Part shown: positions 1 to 10,515 of the stretch, one piece after another
How the letters are laid out: each line of letters opens with the position of its first letter
Position numbering within the stretch: position 1 is the first letter of the stretch
Assembly (NCBI RefSeq): GCF_965198245.1
Contig: NZ_OZ240249.1
Location: 3,534,001 to 3,598,000 of the forward strand
Source of the DNA: Poriferisodalis sp965198245
Lineage (GTDB): Bacteria; Actinomycetota; Acidimicrobiia; Acidimicrobiales; Poriferisodalaceae
Direction of reading: 5' to 3'
DNA length: 64,000 nt
The notes under the pieces: generated by a model
Told to the model about the DNA's origin: nothing
Databases searched by the model: none
What the model saw: only the letters and a program-made list of their open reading frames with translations
Translations under genes and position numbers: made by a program

Positions 1-194
1 TTCCGTGCTTGTTCATCTCAGGCACGCGTGATCCGTTCGCGACGCCGGACGAGCTGCGCGAGCACACGAGCGCTCTCGCAGGCCCGGTCACACTCTGCTT
101 CATCGAGGGCGCTCGACATGATCCCAACACCATCGCTGCGCGCCGTGCCGTCGTCGAACACGTCGAGAACTGGCTGGACGGGATCGAGGGCTGA
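1..194 (+). CDS. Alpha/beta hydrolase, C-terminal fragment (cut by window edge)
   Basis: The frame is open from the left edge of the window and stops with TGA at 192-194. The visible 64 residues hold an 'FISGTRDPF' strand-turn, typical of the strand carrying the catalytic Asp in dienelactone-hydrolase-like alpha/beta hydrolases. A 'GARHDP' segment follows where the catalytic His would lie, and a final helix of the kind that closes these folds. The nucleophile elbow is outside the window, so substrate and activity cannot be judged. It converges on lhgO, whose stop is 13 bases away on the other strand. Confidence 0.6.
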   Translation, partial: PCLFISGTRDPFATPDELREHTSALAGPVTLCFIEGARHDPNTIAARRAVVEHVENWLDGIEG

Positions 195-207
195 GCTGTC
201 GCCAGTC

Positions 208-1419
208 TCAGCCGTCGATCCGCTTCACGATCATCTTGGCGATCTCCAGGCTGGAGGTGGCGGCGGGACTCGGGGCGTTCAGCACATGGGTGCTGCGCCC
301 AGCGGTCGCTACAGCGAAGTCGTCCTCGAGCTCACCGTCGGGATCCATGGCCTGGGCACGCACGCCAGCGGCTGAGCGGACCAAGTCGGACGACTCGATG
401 TCGGGCACTAGCCGCTGCAGCGCCCGGGTGAACGCTGTCTTGTTCAGCGACCGCCACACCTCCCCCGCGCCCGTGCGCCAATAGCGCCGAGCAAGACGCC
501 ACAGGCCGCGGTTGGTGACGTGCTCGCGCAGCTGGGCTCCGCTGATGTCGCTCCAGCGGTAGCCCTCACGGGACAGTGCAAGCACGGCGTTGGGGCCGGC
601 GTGGATGGTGCCGTCGATCATGCGGGTGAGGTGTACGCCCAGGAACGGGAAGCTCGGGTCAGGCACGGGATAGATGAGGTTGTTGACGAGATGCGAGCGC
701 TCGGGCACCAGTTCGTAGTACTCGCCGCGGAACGGGACGATCCGGTAACCGCCCCTTGCACCCACCAGCGCTGCGACCTGATCGCAGCGCAGCCCCGCGC
801 AGTTCACCAGGCTCTTCGCCACCAGCTCGCCAGTTGTCGTGGTGACCCGCACGCTGTCGGCGCCCTCGCTGAGCCCGACCACCGCCGTACCCATGCGCAT
901 CTCGCCGCCCGCTGCTTCGATCTCGCCGATCAACGCGTCGCACACTGCGCCGTAGTCGACAATCCCAGTGCCGCGAATCAGCAGCGCCTCCACCCCAGCG
1001 CAATACGGCTCCAGCTCAGCCAAGCGCCGAGCGTCAATGAACTCGGCGGGAACGCCATTGCTGGCGGCCCGCTCGGCGAGTGCCGCGAGCCGCTCCTGCT
1101 CGGAGCTGTCGACTGCCACGATGACCTTGCCGCACACCTCGTGAGCGATGCCCCGCTGTCGGGCGAACTCGACCATCGAACTGCGGCCGGCGACCGCCAA
1201 CTCCGCCTTGGCTGAACCGGGCCGGTAGTAAACGCCCGAGTGCAGCACACCGGAGTTCCGGCCCGTCTGGTGCATCGCCGGCCGGTCTTCGGCTTCCAGG
1301 ATCACCACGCGGCGACCGGGATGATCTGCGAGATAGCGGTGCGCGGTCGCGAGGCCGATGATTCCCGCGCCGACCACGGCAAGATCCGCGCGGGCTGACG
1401 GGGACCGGGCGCTAGTCAT
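208..1419 (-). CDS. lhgO: L-2-hydroxyglutarate oxidase, LhgO-type FAD enzyme
   Basis: This 403-residue flavoprotein of the DAO/LhgO family is expected to oxidise L-2-hydroxyglutarate to 2-oxoglutarate and pass electrons to the respiratory chain. The N-terminus has the FAD dinucleotide-binding pattern 'VVGAGIIGLATAHRYL' (about residues 13-28) followed by 'VILEAEDRPAMHQTGRNSG', the usual LhgO signature. The C-terminus has 'SAAGVRAQAMDPDG', also typical. The frame is open far upstream, but the ATG at 1419 sits about a dozen residues before the FAD motif, giving the usual family length. It is divergent from glpX, with 118 bases between the two starts. The specificity assignment is by family similarity only. 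Confidence 0.85.
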   Translation of the reverse strand: MTSARSPSARADLAVVGAGIIGLATAHRYLADHPGRRVVILEAEDRPAMHQTGRNSGVLHSGVYYRPGSAKAELAVAGRSSMVEFARQRGIAHEVCGKVIVAVDSSEQERLAALAERAASNGVPAEFIDARRLAELEPYCAGVEALLIRGTGIVDYGAVCDALIGEIEAAGGEMRMGTAVVGLSEGADSVRVTTTTGELVAKSLVNCAGLRCDQVAALVGARGGYRIVPFRGEYYELVPERSHLVNNLIYPVPDPSFPFLGVHLTRMIDGTIHAGPNAVLALSREGYRWSDISGAQLREHVTNRGLWRLARRYWRTGAGEVWRSLNKTAFTRALQRLVPDIESSDLVRSAAGVRAQAMDPDGELEDDFAVATAGRSTHVLNAPSPAATSSLEIAKMIVKRIDG

Positions 1420-1537
1420 CGAAGCGAAGCTAGCGGGCCAATCGAAAGGGCTACGGCCCGCCGCCGAGTTGATTGCGCGGCGGTCTACGGCCCGCCGCCG
1501 TGGGTTCGAGACGGCGGTAGCACTATGGTCGGCTGCA

Positions 1538-2578
1538 ATGAATGACAATCGCAGATCGCTCGGCGATCGAGGCCGCGACGATCGTCCGGATCTCGCCCGC
1601 CAGGCTCCGGACCGCAACCTGGCGCTGGAACTGGTTCGCACCACAGAAGCAGCGGCCATGGCCGCCTCTCGCTGGATGGGTCGCGGCGACAAGGACGGCG
1701 CTGACGGTGCCGCCGTCGACGCGATGCGAGTTGTGCTGAGCACCGTGCCCATGGACGGCATCGTGATCATCGGCGAGGGCGAGAAGGACGAGGCGCCGAT
1801 GCTGTTCAACGGCGAACTCATCGGCGACGGCACCGGCGCACTCACCGATGTAGCGGTGGACCCGATCGACGGCACCACGCTGACCTCGCTCGGCCGGGGG
1901 AACGCCATCTCGGTCATCGCAGTCTCGCCGCGAGGCACCATGCTGGATCCCGGCCCATGCGTGTACATGGAAAAGATCGCGGTGGGTCCCGACGCCAAGG
2001 GAGTAGTGGACTTGAACCGCTCGCCGTCGGAGAACCTCCGGGCGATCGCTGAAGTCACCGGGCAAGGCCTGCGGGACCTGACCGCTGTCGTACTGGACCG
2101 CGACCGCCACGGTGAGCTGATCCGGGAGATCCGAGAGACCGGCGCCCGCATCCGGCTCATACCCGACGGCGATGTCGCCGGGGCCATTTCCGCGGCGGCC
2201 AGCGATACCACTGACGTGCTCTTCGGCATCGGCGGCACGCCCGAGGGCATTATCTCCGCGGCGGCGCTCAAGTGCCTCGGCGGCGAGTTGCAGGGTCGCC
2301 TGTGGCCGCGCAACGACCACGAACGGCGAGCGGCCGTAGCGGCCGGTTTCGACCTCGAGCGCGTACTGCACATCGACGATCTGGTGCAGTCCGACGATGT
2401 CTTCTTCGCCGCCACGGGCATCACCGACGGAGAGTTGCTGCGGGGTGTCAAGTTCACCGCGCAGCGTGCCACCACCGACTCGCTGGTGATGCGCTCGCGC
2501 AGCGGCACAGTGCGGCGCATCGAAGCCACCCACGACATCGACAAGCTCAGCGCCTACGCGGCGGTGGACTTCACCTGA
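1538..2578 (+). CDS. glpX: Fructose-1,6-bisphosphatase, class II
   Basis: A 346-residue class II FBPase that hydrolyses fructose-1,6-bisphosphate to fructose-6-phosphate in gluconeogenesis. The Li+-sensitive phosphatase metal-site motifs are visible: 'IIGEGEKDEAPML' (residues 78-89) and 'DPIDGTT' (108-114), with 'FGIGGTPEG' further on. The frame is open upstream to 1358, but the ATG at 1538 gives a normal N-terminus and leaves room for a promoter between this gene and lhgO. hisI starts 3 bases after the stop, so the two genes are probably co-transcribed. In many Actinomycetota GlpX is the main FBPase. Confidence 0.93.
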   Translation: MNDNRRSLGDRGRDDRPDLARQAPDRNLALELVRTTEAAAMAASRWMGRGDKDGADGAAVDAMRVVLSTVPMDGIVIIGEGEKDEAPMLFNGELIGDGTGALTDVAVDPIDGTTLTSLGRGNAISVIAVSPRGTMLDPGPCVYMEKIAVGPDAKGVVDLNRSPSENLRAIAEVTGQGLRDLTAVVLDRDRHGELIREIRETGARIRLIPDGDVAGAISAAASDTTDVLFGIGGTPEGIISAAALKCLGGELQGRLWPRNDHERRAAVAAGFDLERVLHIDDLVQSDDVFFAATGITDGELLRGVKFTAQRATTDSLVMRSRSGTVRRIEATHDIDKLSAYAAVDFT

Positions 2579-2581
2579 GCC

Positions 2582-3037
2582 ATGGCTGACTCCCGAACCG
2601 ATATCGCGCCCCAGACAGAGCCAGCGCTCGACGACCTTGAAGAAGGCACGGTGGCCCGCATCGACTTCGGCAAGGTTGCTCAGATCGGCCGCGACAGCCA
2701 CCAGGTCGTGCCAGTCGTACTGCAGGACGTCGACACCGGCGACGTGCTGTTCGTCGGCTACGCCAACGACGAGGCGTTGCGGCTGACCCTGGAGCGACGC
2801 AGCGCCGTGCTGTACTCCACCTCGCGCCATGAGATCTGGCACAAGGGCGCCACCTCGGGCGACACCCTCTCGCTCGTCGACGTGCGCGTGAACTGCGAGC
2901 AGAACTCGTTGCTGTACCGGGTGCGGCGCGACGCAGGCGGGGCCTGTCACACACGCGACGCCAGCGGTTCAGCCCGCCCAGGCTGCTACTACCGCTCTGT
3001 GGACGACTCGAGCCAGCTGCGCCACCTCAGCAGTTGA
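2582..3037 (+). CDS. hisI: Phosphoribosyl-AMP cyclohydrolase
   Basis: A 151-residue HisI, which opens the adenine ring of phosphoribosyl-AMP in the third step of histidine synthesis. The zinc-site cysteines are visible at about residues 105 ('VRVNCEQN'), 122 ('GGACHT') and 135 ('PGCYYR'). Conserved 'SRHEIWHKGATSG' and 'VGYANDEALRLTLE' blocks are also present. It is not fused to HisE. About 20 residues precede the conserved core. The ATG at 2582 lies 3 bases after glpX, suggesting translational coupling. Other his genes are not in the window. Confidence 0.93.
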   Translation: MADSRTDIAPQTEPALDDLEEGTVARIDFGKVAQIGRDSHQVVPVVLQDVDTGDVLFVGYANDEALRLTLERRSAVLYSTSRHEIWHKGATSGDTLSLVDVRVNCEQNSLLYRVRRDAGGACHTRDASGSARPGCYYRSVDDSSQLRHLSS

Positions 3038-3195
3038 ACTGTCTCGAAAGCTGAATCAGCGCTGCTACTCGTCGAAGTTCTCGGGCATCAGCACGAACTG
3101 ATCAGGCAGCTCGATCATGACGAGCCCTCTCAGCGAAGCAGCAGGACTCTCAGATGTTCGCAGACGCCCGGATCACCCTGTGACGACGAGACTTC
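3038..3195. other. Intergenic space between converging hisI and atp operon
   Basis: Both neighbouring transcription units end here. No clear GC hairpin with a T-run is visible. A short minus-strand frame (3118 to 3065) encodes 17 residues, beginning MIELPDQFVLMPENFDE, and runs open for about 19 more codons upstream without a start. It is too short to call a gene and may be the tail of a decayed one. Confidence 0.35.
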
Positions 3196-3579
3196 TCAAG
3201 CGGCTCCGGCGACCGCGATGCGCGTCTCGGCCCAAGCCAGCGCAGCCTTGGCCTCGTCGTCGTCTACGTCTGCCGCAAGTGCAGCCTGGGCGGCTTGGAG
3301 GTCTGCCTGAGCGGCTGCCACATCGATCTCGTCGGCTGCGAAGGCAGCATCGCTGAGGATGGTGACGACGTTGTTGCTGACTTCCACGAAGCCACGGTTC
3401 AGGGCCAGCGTCACGATGCCATCGGAGGCCCACAGCTGGGTCTGCCCAATGTCGAGTGCACCAATGAAGGCAGCGTGGTGGTCCAGGAATGCGATGTCGC
3501 CGTCGACCGTGCGAGTCACTACCTGACTGCACTCGCCGCTGAACAGCACCGCTTCGGGCGAGACGAGTTCAACCTGCAT
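3196..3579 (-). CDS. atpC: ATP synthase epsilon subunit
   Basis: This 127-residue epsilon subunit forms the inhibitory part of the F1 central stalk. The N-terminal beta-sandwich pattern is clear ('MQVELVSPEAVLFSGE', then 'ALDIGQTQLW' and a 'GFVEVSNNVVTILSDAA' strand pair). It is followed by an Ala-rich helical hairpin. The longer open frame upstream is rejected because the ATG at 3579 matches the family N-terminus. It is the last gene of the atp operon, 86 bases after atpD. Confidence 0.93.
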   Translation of the reverse strand: MQVELVSPEAVLFSGECSQVVTRTVDGDIAFLDHHAAFIGALDIGQTQLWASDGIVTLALNRGFVEVSNNVVTILSDAAFAADEIDVAAAQADLQAAQAALAADVDDDEAKAALAWAETRIAVAGAA

Positions 3580-3665
3580 TTGGCTCAACCTGCATCCCGT
3601 CTGCCTCCGTGTGCCGCTCTGCCGCTGCCGTCGATACCCGAGTCCGCTGCGTGCGCAGGCAGCTC

Positions 3666-5123
3666 TCAGGCCCCGCCCTGGGCCAGGTCTCGCGCCTTGG
3701 CCATCGCGGACTCGGCGTTGCCGACATTGAGGAACGCCTGCTCGGGCAGATCGTCGAGATCGCCGTTGCACAGCATTTCGAACGATTCGATGGTCTCCGA
3801 GACTGGCACGAAGACGCCCGGCAGGCCCGTGAAGACCTCGGCCACGAAGAACGGCTGGCTCAAGAACCGCTGGATCTTGCGAGCCCGGTCGACGGTGATG
3901 CGGTCCTCCTCGGACAGCTCGTCGAGACCCAGGATGGCGATGATGTCCTGCAGCTCCTTGTAGCGCTGCAGGATCTCCTGCGTGCGCCGCGCCACGGCGT
4001 AGTGCCGGTCGCCCACCACCTCGGGGCTGAGGATGGTGGAGGTCGACGCCAGCGGATCCACCGCTGGGTAGATGCCCAGCGAGGCAATCTGCCGGCTCAG
4101 CTCGGTCGTTGCGTCGAGGTGGGTGAAGGTGGTGAACGGCGCAGGGTCGGTGTAGTCGTCCGCCGGCACGTACACGGCCTGCAGCGACGTGATCGAGTGG
4201 CCCGACGTCGAAGTGATGCGCTCCTGCAGCTCGCCCATCTCGTCAGCCAGGTTGGGCTGGTAGCCGACCGCTGACGGCATGCGGCCCAGCAGGGTGGACA
4301 CTTCCGAGCCGGCCTGTACGAAGCGGAAGATGTTGTCAACGAACAGCAGCACTTCCTGACCCTGCACGTCGCGGAAGTACTCCGCCATCGTCAGCGCCGA
4401 GAGCGCAACGCGCAGCCGCACACCGGGCGGCTCGTCCATCTGGCCGAAGACCAGCGCTGTCTTTTCGAGCACACCGGACTCTTCCATCTCCAGATAGAGG
4501 TCGGTGCCCTCACGGGTGCGCTCTCCGACTCCAGCGAAGACCGACACGCCGCCGTGCTGGGAGGCGACACGGTTGATCATCTCGGTGATGAGCACCGTCT
4601 TGCCCACGCCGGCACCGCCGAAGAGGCCGATCTTGCCGCCCTCCACGTAGGGCTCGAGCAGGTCGATGACCTTGATGCCGGACTCGAACATCGTCGCCTT
4701 CGGTTCGAGCGTGTCGAAGGCCGGCGCGGGACGGTGGATCTCCCACTGATCCGCGATGCCTTCGGTCAAATCGGCGCCGTCGAGCGGCTGACCCAGCACG
4801 TTGAAGATGTGGCCGAGCACGCCGTCGCCCACCGGCACGGCGATGCCCCGGCCGGTGTTTGTCACCGTCATGCCGCGGGTCAGTCCGTCGGTGGCCTTCA
4901 TCGAGACAATGCGAACGCGGTTGTCGCCGATCTGCTGGGCGACCTCGCCGGTGATGGTGACGGGTGCGCCTTCCAGCTCGACATGCATCTCGACGGCGGT
5001 GTTGATCTCGGGGAGCGCCCCCGACGGGAACTCCGCATCGATGACCGGCCCGGCGATGGCCACGACGCGTCCATCGGCGTGATCGCCAGTTTCTGCGCCA
5101 GTTCTCTCTTCTGTCATCGTCAT
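3666..5123 (-). CDS. atpD: ATP synthase beta subunit
   Basis: This 485-residue F1 beta subunit carries the catalytic nucleotide sites. Visible motifs include the Walker A 'GGAGVGKT', the 'GERTREGTDLY' block and the Walker B region 'EVLLFVDNIFRF', followed by 'PSAVGYQPNLADEMG'. The ATG at 5123 is chosen over the longer frame because a GAGGAG ribosome site lies about 8 bases upstream. A second ATG two codons later (5117) is possible. It lies 34 bases downstream of atpG. Confidence 0.97.
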   Translation of the reverse strand: MTMTEERTGAETGDHADGRVVAIAGPVIDAEFPSGALPEINTAVEMHVELEGAPVTITGEVAQQIGDNRVRIVSMKATDGLTRGMTVTNTGRGIAVPVGDGVLGHIFNVLGQPLDGADLTEGIADQWEIHRPAPAFDTLEPKATMFESGIKVIDLLEPYVEGGKIGLFGGAGVGKTVLITEMINRVASQHGGVSVFAGVGERTREGTDLYLEMEESGVLEKTALVFGQMDEPPGVRLRVALSALTMAEYFRDVQGQEVLLFVDNIFRFVQAGSEVSTLLGRMPSAVGYQPNLADEMGELQERITSTSGHSITSLQAVYVPADDYTDPAPFTTFTHLDATTELSRQIASLGIYPAVDPLASTSTILSPEVVGDRHYAVARRTQEILQRYKELQDIIAILGLDELSEEDRITVDRARKIQRFLSQPFFVAEVFTGLPGVFVPVSETIESFEMLCNGDLDDLPEQAFLNVGNAESAMAKARDLAQGGA

Positions 5124-5157
5124 CGCTGTCTCTCCTCGGAGGCGGGGTTCGGTCTGG

Positions 5158-6135
5158 TTACTCGCGTGCGCGGAACAGGTTTGCAGTACGAGCTTCGATG
5201 GTGTCTGAGAGCAAGTCGACTTCGCCGCCGGCCGTCTGGGACAGTGCCTCGGCGCCGCCGACGATCTCCATGATCTCGGTGGTGATGGCGTCCTGGCGGG
5301 CACGGTTCATGACGCGCGTCAGGTTGGTCTTCAGGTCCTCGGCATTGTCGGTGGCCGCCTTCATGGCTCGCTGGCGGGCCGCATGTTCCGAAGCCGAGGC
5401 TTCAAGCAGGGCCGAGTACAGCCGGGCCTCGGCGTAGCGCGGCAGCAGACGCTCGAGGATGGCGGCGGGCTCGGGCTCGAACTCATAGCCGCCCGAAGGA
5501 CCACCGGCCGACCCGTCCCCATCAGCGTCACCGCTGCCGAAGTCGCCGGAGTCCAGTGGCATGAACGGCACGATCGCCACTTCCTGAACGCCCATGGAGT
5601 GGAACTGGGTGTAGGACAGCTTCACCTGGCCGCACTCGCCGCTCTCGAACAGCGCCGTGGCCGCCTCAGCAATCCGCTGGGCATCGGAGTAGCTCGGCTG
5701 GTCGCTGAAGCCTTCGAAGCCGGCAGCGATGCGGTAGTCCCGGAATCGGAAGTAGCCTTGGGCCTTGCGGCCCGACAGCACCAGTTCGTAGCCACGGCCC
5801 GCAGCGGCGTCAGCCGCGATTGCACGCTCGGTGGCTCGCAGGACGTTGTTGTTGTAGCCGCCGCACAGGCCACGATCCGCAGCGATGACCACGTAGGCCA
5901 CCTTGGCGACGTCGGTCGGCTCGCGCAGAAGCGGGTGATCGGCCTCGCCGCCCGCGGACGCAAGGTTGGCAATGACCGCGGTTACCTTCTCGCTGTACGG
6001 CCGTGCTGCGCGTACTCGGGTCTGCGCCCGCACGATGCGTGATGCCGCGATCAGCTCCATGGCGCGCGTGATCTTCTTCGTGGCCTCGATCGACTTGATG
6101 CGACGCCGAAGAATGCGCTCCTGACCGCTTGCCAT
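5158..6135 (-). CDS. atpG: ATP synthase gamma subunit
   Basis: This 325-residue gamma subunit is the rotor shaft of F1. The N-terminal coiled-coil arm is typical ('RILRRRIKSIEATKKITRAM'), as are the C-terminal arm ('KAATDNAEDLKTNLT', 'RQDAITTEIMEIVGGAEAL') and the central 'AADRGLCGGYN'. A hydrophilic Gly/Asp/Ser-rich insert of roughly 25 residues sits in the central domain near residue 200, as in other actinobacterial gamma subunits. It starts 6 bases after the atpA stop. Confidence 0.95.
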   Translation of the reverse strand: MASGQERILRRRIKSIEATKKITRAMELIAASRIVRAQTRVRAARPYSEKVTAVIANLASAGGEADHPLLREPTDVAKVAYVVIAADRGLCGGYNNNVLRATERAIAADAAAGRGYELVLSGRKAQGYFRFRDYRIAAGFEGFSDQPSYSDAQRIAEAATALFESGECGQVKLSYTQFHSMGVQEVAIVPFMPLDSGDFGSGDADGDGSAGGPSGGYEFEPEPAAILERLLPRYAEARLYSALLEASASEHAARQRAMKAATDNAEDLKTNLTRVMNRARQDAITTEIMEIVGGAEALSQTAGGEVDLLSDTIEARTANLFRARE

Positions 6136-6141
6136 AGAGGA

Positions 6142-7706
<1,565 letters not shown>

Positions 7707-7710
<4 letters not shown>

Positions 7711-8234
7711 GACAGGCGCTCCTTCATCTTGTCGAGCCGGGTGCGAACTGAGCCATCGAAGACGGTGTCGCCGATCTGGGCCGACAGGCCTCCGATGATC
7801 TCGGGGTCCACTACGACATGGACGGTCACATTGCGGCCGCTGGCCCGGCTGAGCGCTTCGGCAACCCGGGCGATCTGGGAATCGGTGAGTGCGACGGCCG
7901 AGCGGACTTCGGCCACCGCTTCTCCTCGCGTGGCAGCCGCCAGCGTGAGGGCTTCGTCCGCGATCGCATCGATTTCGCCGCCGCGGCCGGCACCGACCAG
8001 CATCGTCACCACGTTGAGGGTGACTGGCGACGCCTGCGCAGCCAGCAGGTCCTCGATGATGCCGATGCGACGCGAGGCCGGGACCGTGAGGTCGGTCAAC
8101 ACGCGGCGCAGTTCCTCGTTCTCCGCGGCGGCCCGACCGACTGCGGACAGTTCCTCGGTCACGCGGTCGAGCACGTCCTCGGCCTGCGCGATCGCCACAA
8201 CTGCGCTGGCGTACCCCTCGGTTCGCTCGCTCAT
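7707..8234 (-). CDS. atpH: ATP synthase delta subunit
   Basis: This 175-residue delta subunit links the peripheral stalk to F1. It has the all-helical N-terminal domain ('YASAVVAIAQAEDVLDRV') and the C-terminal 'IIGGLSAQIGDTVFDGSVRTRL' type motif that marks OSCP/delta proteins. Unlike mycobacteria, where delta is fused to a b-like domain, this is a normal-length stand-alone delta. It follows atpF by 93 bases and overlaps atpA by 4. Confidence 0.93.
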
Positions 8235-8327
8235 TGTTCGATCCTGGTCATCTGCTCATCTCCTGTCCCGAGCCGCACCGGTCGCCGGCCCCGATCAGGA
8301 GGCGACAACGGGCGTGACGCGGGACGT

Positions 8328-8879
8328 TCAGTTCCCCACCCGTGCGATGTAGTCATCGATCAGCTGGGCGTGGGCCGCCTCGTCGATGCTGGCGCGCACC
8401 ACCTGCTCGGCGGCGCCCACGGCGATCGACGTGATGTCGGCTCGTACCTCGGCCATTGCCCGAGCCCGAGCCGCTTCGATGTCGGCTTCGGCCTGGGCAC
8501 GGCGCTCGGCGATCTCAGGTTCGATCGCGGCGAGCCGTTCCTGGCGCACTGCCTCGGCAGCTGCCCGTGCTTCTTCGATGATGCGTGCCGCTTCGGCGTT
8601 GGCCTCAGCCAGACGAGCGTCGTATTGCGAACGAAGGTCGTCGGCTTCGGCACGTGCGGCGGCAGCGCCGTCGAGGTCGCCCTGGATGCGCTCGGTACGC
8701 GCCTCCATCGCACGCCGGATCGGCGGCAGGGCGAACTTCCACATCACGATGAGAAGGATGAGGAAAGCCGCCGAGCCCCAGATGACCTCATTCCACTCGG
8801 GAATGATCGGGTTGGAGGTGGCCTCGCCCTCGGTCGCCGCGAGCAGGCCGGATGCCATATTGCTCAAATTGGCGCTCAT
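8328..8879 (-). CDS. atpF: ATP synthase b subunit
   Basis: This 183-residue peripheral-stalk subunit has a single membrane segment near residues 30-50 ('WGSAAFLILLIVMWKFALPPI'-like, shown here only as a motif) followed by a long Ala/Glu/Arg-rich helix, the expected dimeric coiled coil. The start at 8879 has a GGAGG ribosome site about 5 bases upstream. It sits directly after atpE. Confidence 0.94.
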   Translation of the reverse strand: MSANLSNMASGLLAATEGEATSNPIIPEWNEVIWGSAAFLILLIVMWKFALPPIRRAMEARTERIQGDLDGAAAARAEADDLRSQYDARLAEANAEAARIIEEARAAAEAVRQERLAAIEPEIAERRAQAEADIEAARARAMAEVRADITSIAVGAAEQVVRASIDEAAHAQLIDDYIARVGN

Positions 8880-8888
8880 GTGTGCCTC

Positions 8889-9140
8889 CTACGCGAAGTT
8901 GAGGAGGATGAACACCACGAAACCGATGAGGGCCAAGGCCTCGGTGAACGCGATGCCTAGGAACATGGTCGTTCGGACCATGCCCGCCGACTCGGGTTGG
9001 CGTGCCATCGCTGTGATGGCGTTGCCGACGACGAGGCCGATGCCGACGCCCGGGCCGATGGCCGCGAGGCCATAGCCGAGGCCGGCGCCGAGCGCCTTCA
9101 GGCCGTCGAGTGCGTTGTCCGCTTGTGCGAGCAATTCCAT
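8889..9140 (-). CDS. atpE: ATP synthase c subunit (proteolipid ring)
   Basis: This 83-residue hairpin protein forms the rotor ring. Helix 1 has the Gly repeat 'GPGVGIG' (residues 29-35), the loop is 'RQPE' (47-50), and the ion-carrying carboxylate is Glu67 in 'FTEALALIG'. No Ser or Thr follows Glu67 as in sodium-binding rings, so a proton-type ring is expected. The long open frame upstream in the same phase is a shadow of atpB; the ATG at 9140 is the real start. Confidence 0.96.
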   Translation of the reverse strand: MELLAQADNALDGLKALGAGLGYGLAAIGPGVGIGLVVGNAITAMARQPESAGMVRTTMFLGIAFTEALALIGFVVFILLNFA

Positions 9141-9244
9141 TACTCGTTTTCTCCTGTGTTGTACGGGTTGATGAGGCAGGGGCCGCAGCGCTGAGGCACG
9201 GTGAGGCCGGTGGTCGGGCTGGATCGTTTGGGCTGGTTCCGGGC

Positions 9245-10036
9245 CTAGTGCTCGGGGTGCAAGGCGCCACCGATGTACACGGCGGCCAGGATCGTGAAAA
9301 TGAATGCCTGCAGGAACGCGACGAGGATCTCGAAGCCTGTCAGGCCGATGAGCACAACGAATGGAGCCCACACGATGGCTGCCAATGGACTCGTGTCCCA
9401 CAGCGCAGCAGTGAGCACGCCGAACGTCACGAGTAGCAGGTGCCCGGCAAGCATGTTCGCGAAGAGCCGCACCGCCAGCGAGAAGGGTCGCACGACGAAT
9501 GTCGAGACGAACTCGACGGGCAAGACGATGATCAGCAGAAGCTTGGGAACGCCCGGCGGGATGGTGACGTTCTTGAGGTAGCCGAACAGCCCGTGGTGTT
9601 TGATGCCGATGCTGTTGAAGATCAGATACACCAATAGCGCCAGCACCACCGGCATCGCCATTCGGGCGTTTGCCGGGAAATGGATGAAGGGAAATACCTC
9701 GGTGATATTCGAGAAAAAGATGAAGAAGAACAGCGTCAGCAGGAAGGGCAGGTAGCGCAGACCGTCGGTTCCGATGGTCTGCATGATGATGTTCTCGCGG
9801 ATGAACGTCACCGACGTCTCCGCCACCGTCTGAATGCCACGAGGTGCCGAGATGACCTCCGCCCGCTCGTAACGACGCTTGGCCATCACGAAGATCGTCA
9901 CGGGAGCGACGAGAGCGAAGATGTAGATGATGCCGACCTTGTTCAGCGCGAACACCGAGTCGTCGAGACCCGGAATGATGTTCGGCCATTCCAAGAGGTG
10001 ACCGATGTCAGGGAAGGTCAGCGCTAGCAAGTTCAC
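9245..10036 (-). CDS. atpB: ATP synthase a subunit
   Basis: This 263-residue membrane subunit forms the proton half-channels. Five or six hydrophobic segments are visible, with the essential Arg in 'SLAVRLFANMLAGH' and a C-terminal 'GFEILVAFLQAFIFTIL'. The GTG at 10036 is preferred as start: it has an AGGAG site about 6 bases upstream and overlaps the preceding stop as GTGA. This gives the usual family length. Confidence 0.94.
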   Translation of the reverse strand: MNLLALTFPDIGHLLEWPNIIPGLDDSVFALNKVGIIYIFALVAPVTIFVMAKRRYERAEVISAPRGIQTVAETSVTFIRENIIMQTIGTDGLRYLPFLLTLFFFIFFSNITEVFPFIHFPANARMAMPVVLALLVYLIFNSIGIKHHGLFGYLKNVTIPPGVPKLLLIIVLPVEFVSTFVVRPFSLAVRLFANMLAGHLLLVTFGVLTAALWDTSPLAAIVWAPFVVLIGLTGFEILVAFLQAFIFTILAAVYIGGALHPEH

Positions 10037-10515
10037 TTCTGCTCCTTGCCGGGACGTTGAAGATCGAGGCCTGGGGCTGCGAGCCGCAGGGAAACATATC
10101 GGATCTCCCACGTGAGCAGACCGAGGTGGCTCGCGAGGATGGTGATCGCGATGGGTATGGGCTCGAAAAAGCCGAGCGGGCTGACCGCGAGCACGATGCC
10201 GGCGAGCGCCGCGAGACGCACGATGAATCCGCCCAACGTGACACCCATGAGTGCGACCGGCGAGGTGCGTGCACCCCACGCCATCAGCGTCGCGGCCGCA
10301 GCAAGATTGCCGATGACCAGCGCGTAACCCAGCGCTGATGAGAGTGCGCCGCCGACGCCCCAGATGAATCCGCTGACGATGACCCAGGCAGGGAAGACCC
10401 AGAGGCTGCGACGTGCCATGTCGAACGCGATGTCGCGCTCTGGCGAGCCGTCGTCGCTGGCGGGATACGTGTCGCTGCCGGTTTCGGCTCGTTCGTCGGA
10501 CGTCGCCGGTGTCAT
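10033..10515 (-). CDS. AtpI-like four-helix membrane protein of the atp operon
   Basis: A 160-residue protein with a hydrophilic N-terminal tail of about 35 residues and four hydrophobic helices. Its size and place immediately before atpB fit the ATP synthase protein I (AtpI) class, proposed to help c-ring assembly or ion uptake. Sequence identity to a named family is weak by eye, so the call rests mainly on position. It is coupled at both ends: ATGA with the upstream gene and GTGA with atpB. Confidence 0.65.
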   Translation of the reverse strand: MTPATSDERAETGSDTYPASDDGSPERDIAFDMARRSLWVFPAWVIVSGFIWGVGGALSSALGYALVIGNLAAAATLMAWGARTSPVALMGVTLGGFIVRLAALAGIVLAVSPLGFFEPIPIAITILASHLGLLTWEIRYVSLRLAAPGLDLQRPGKEQK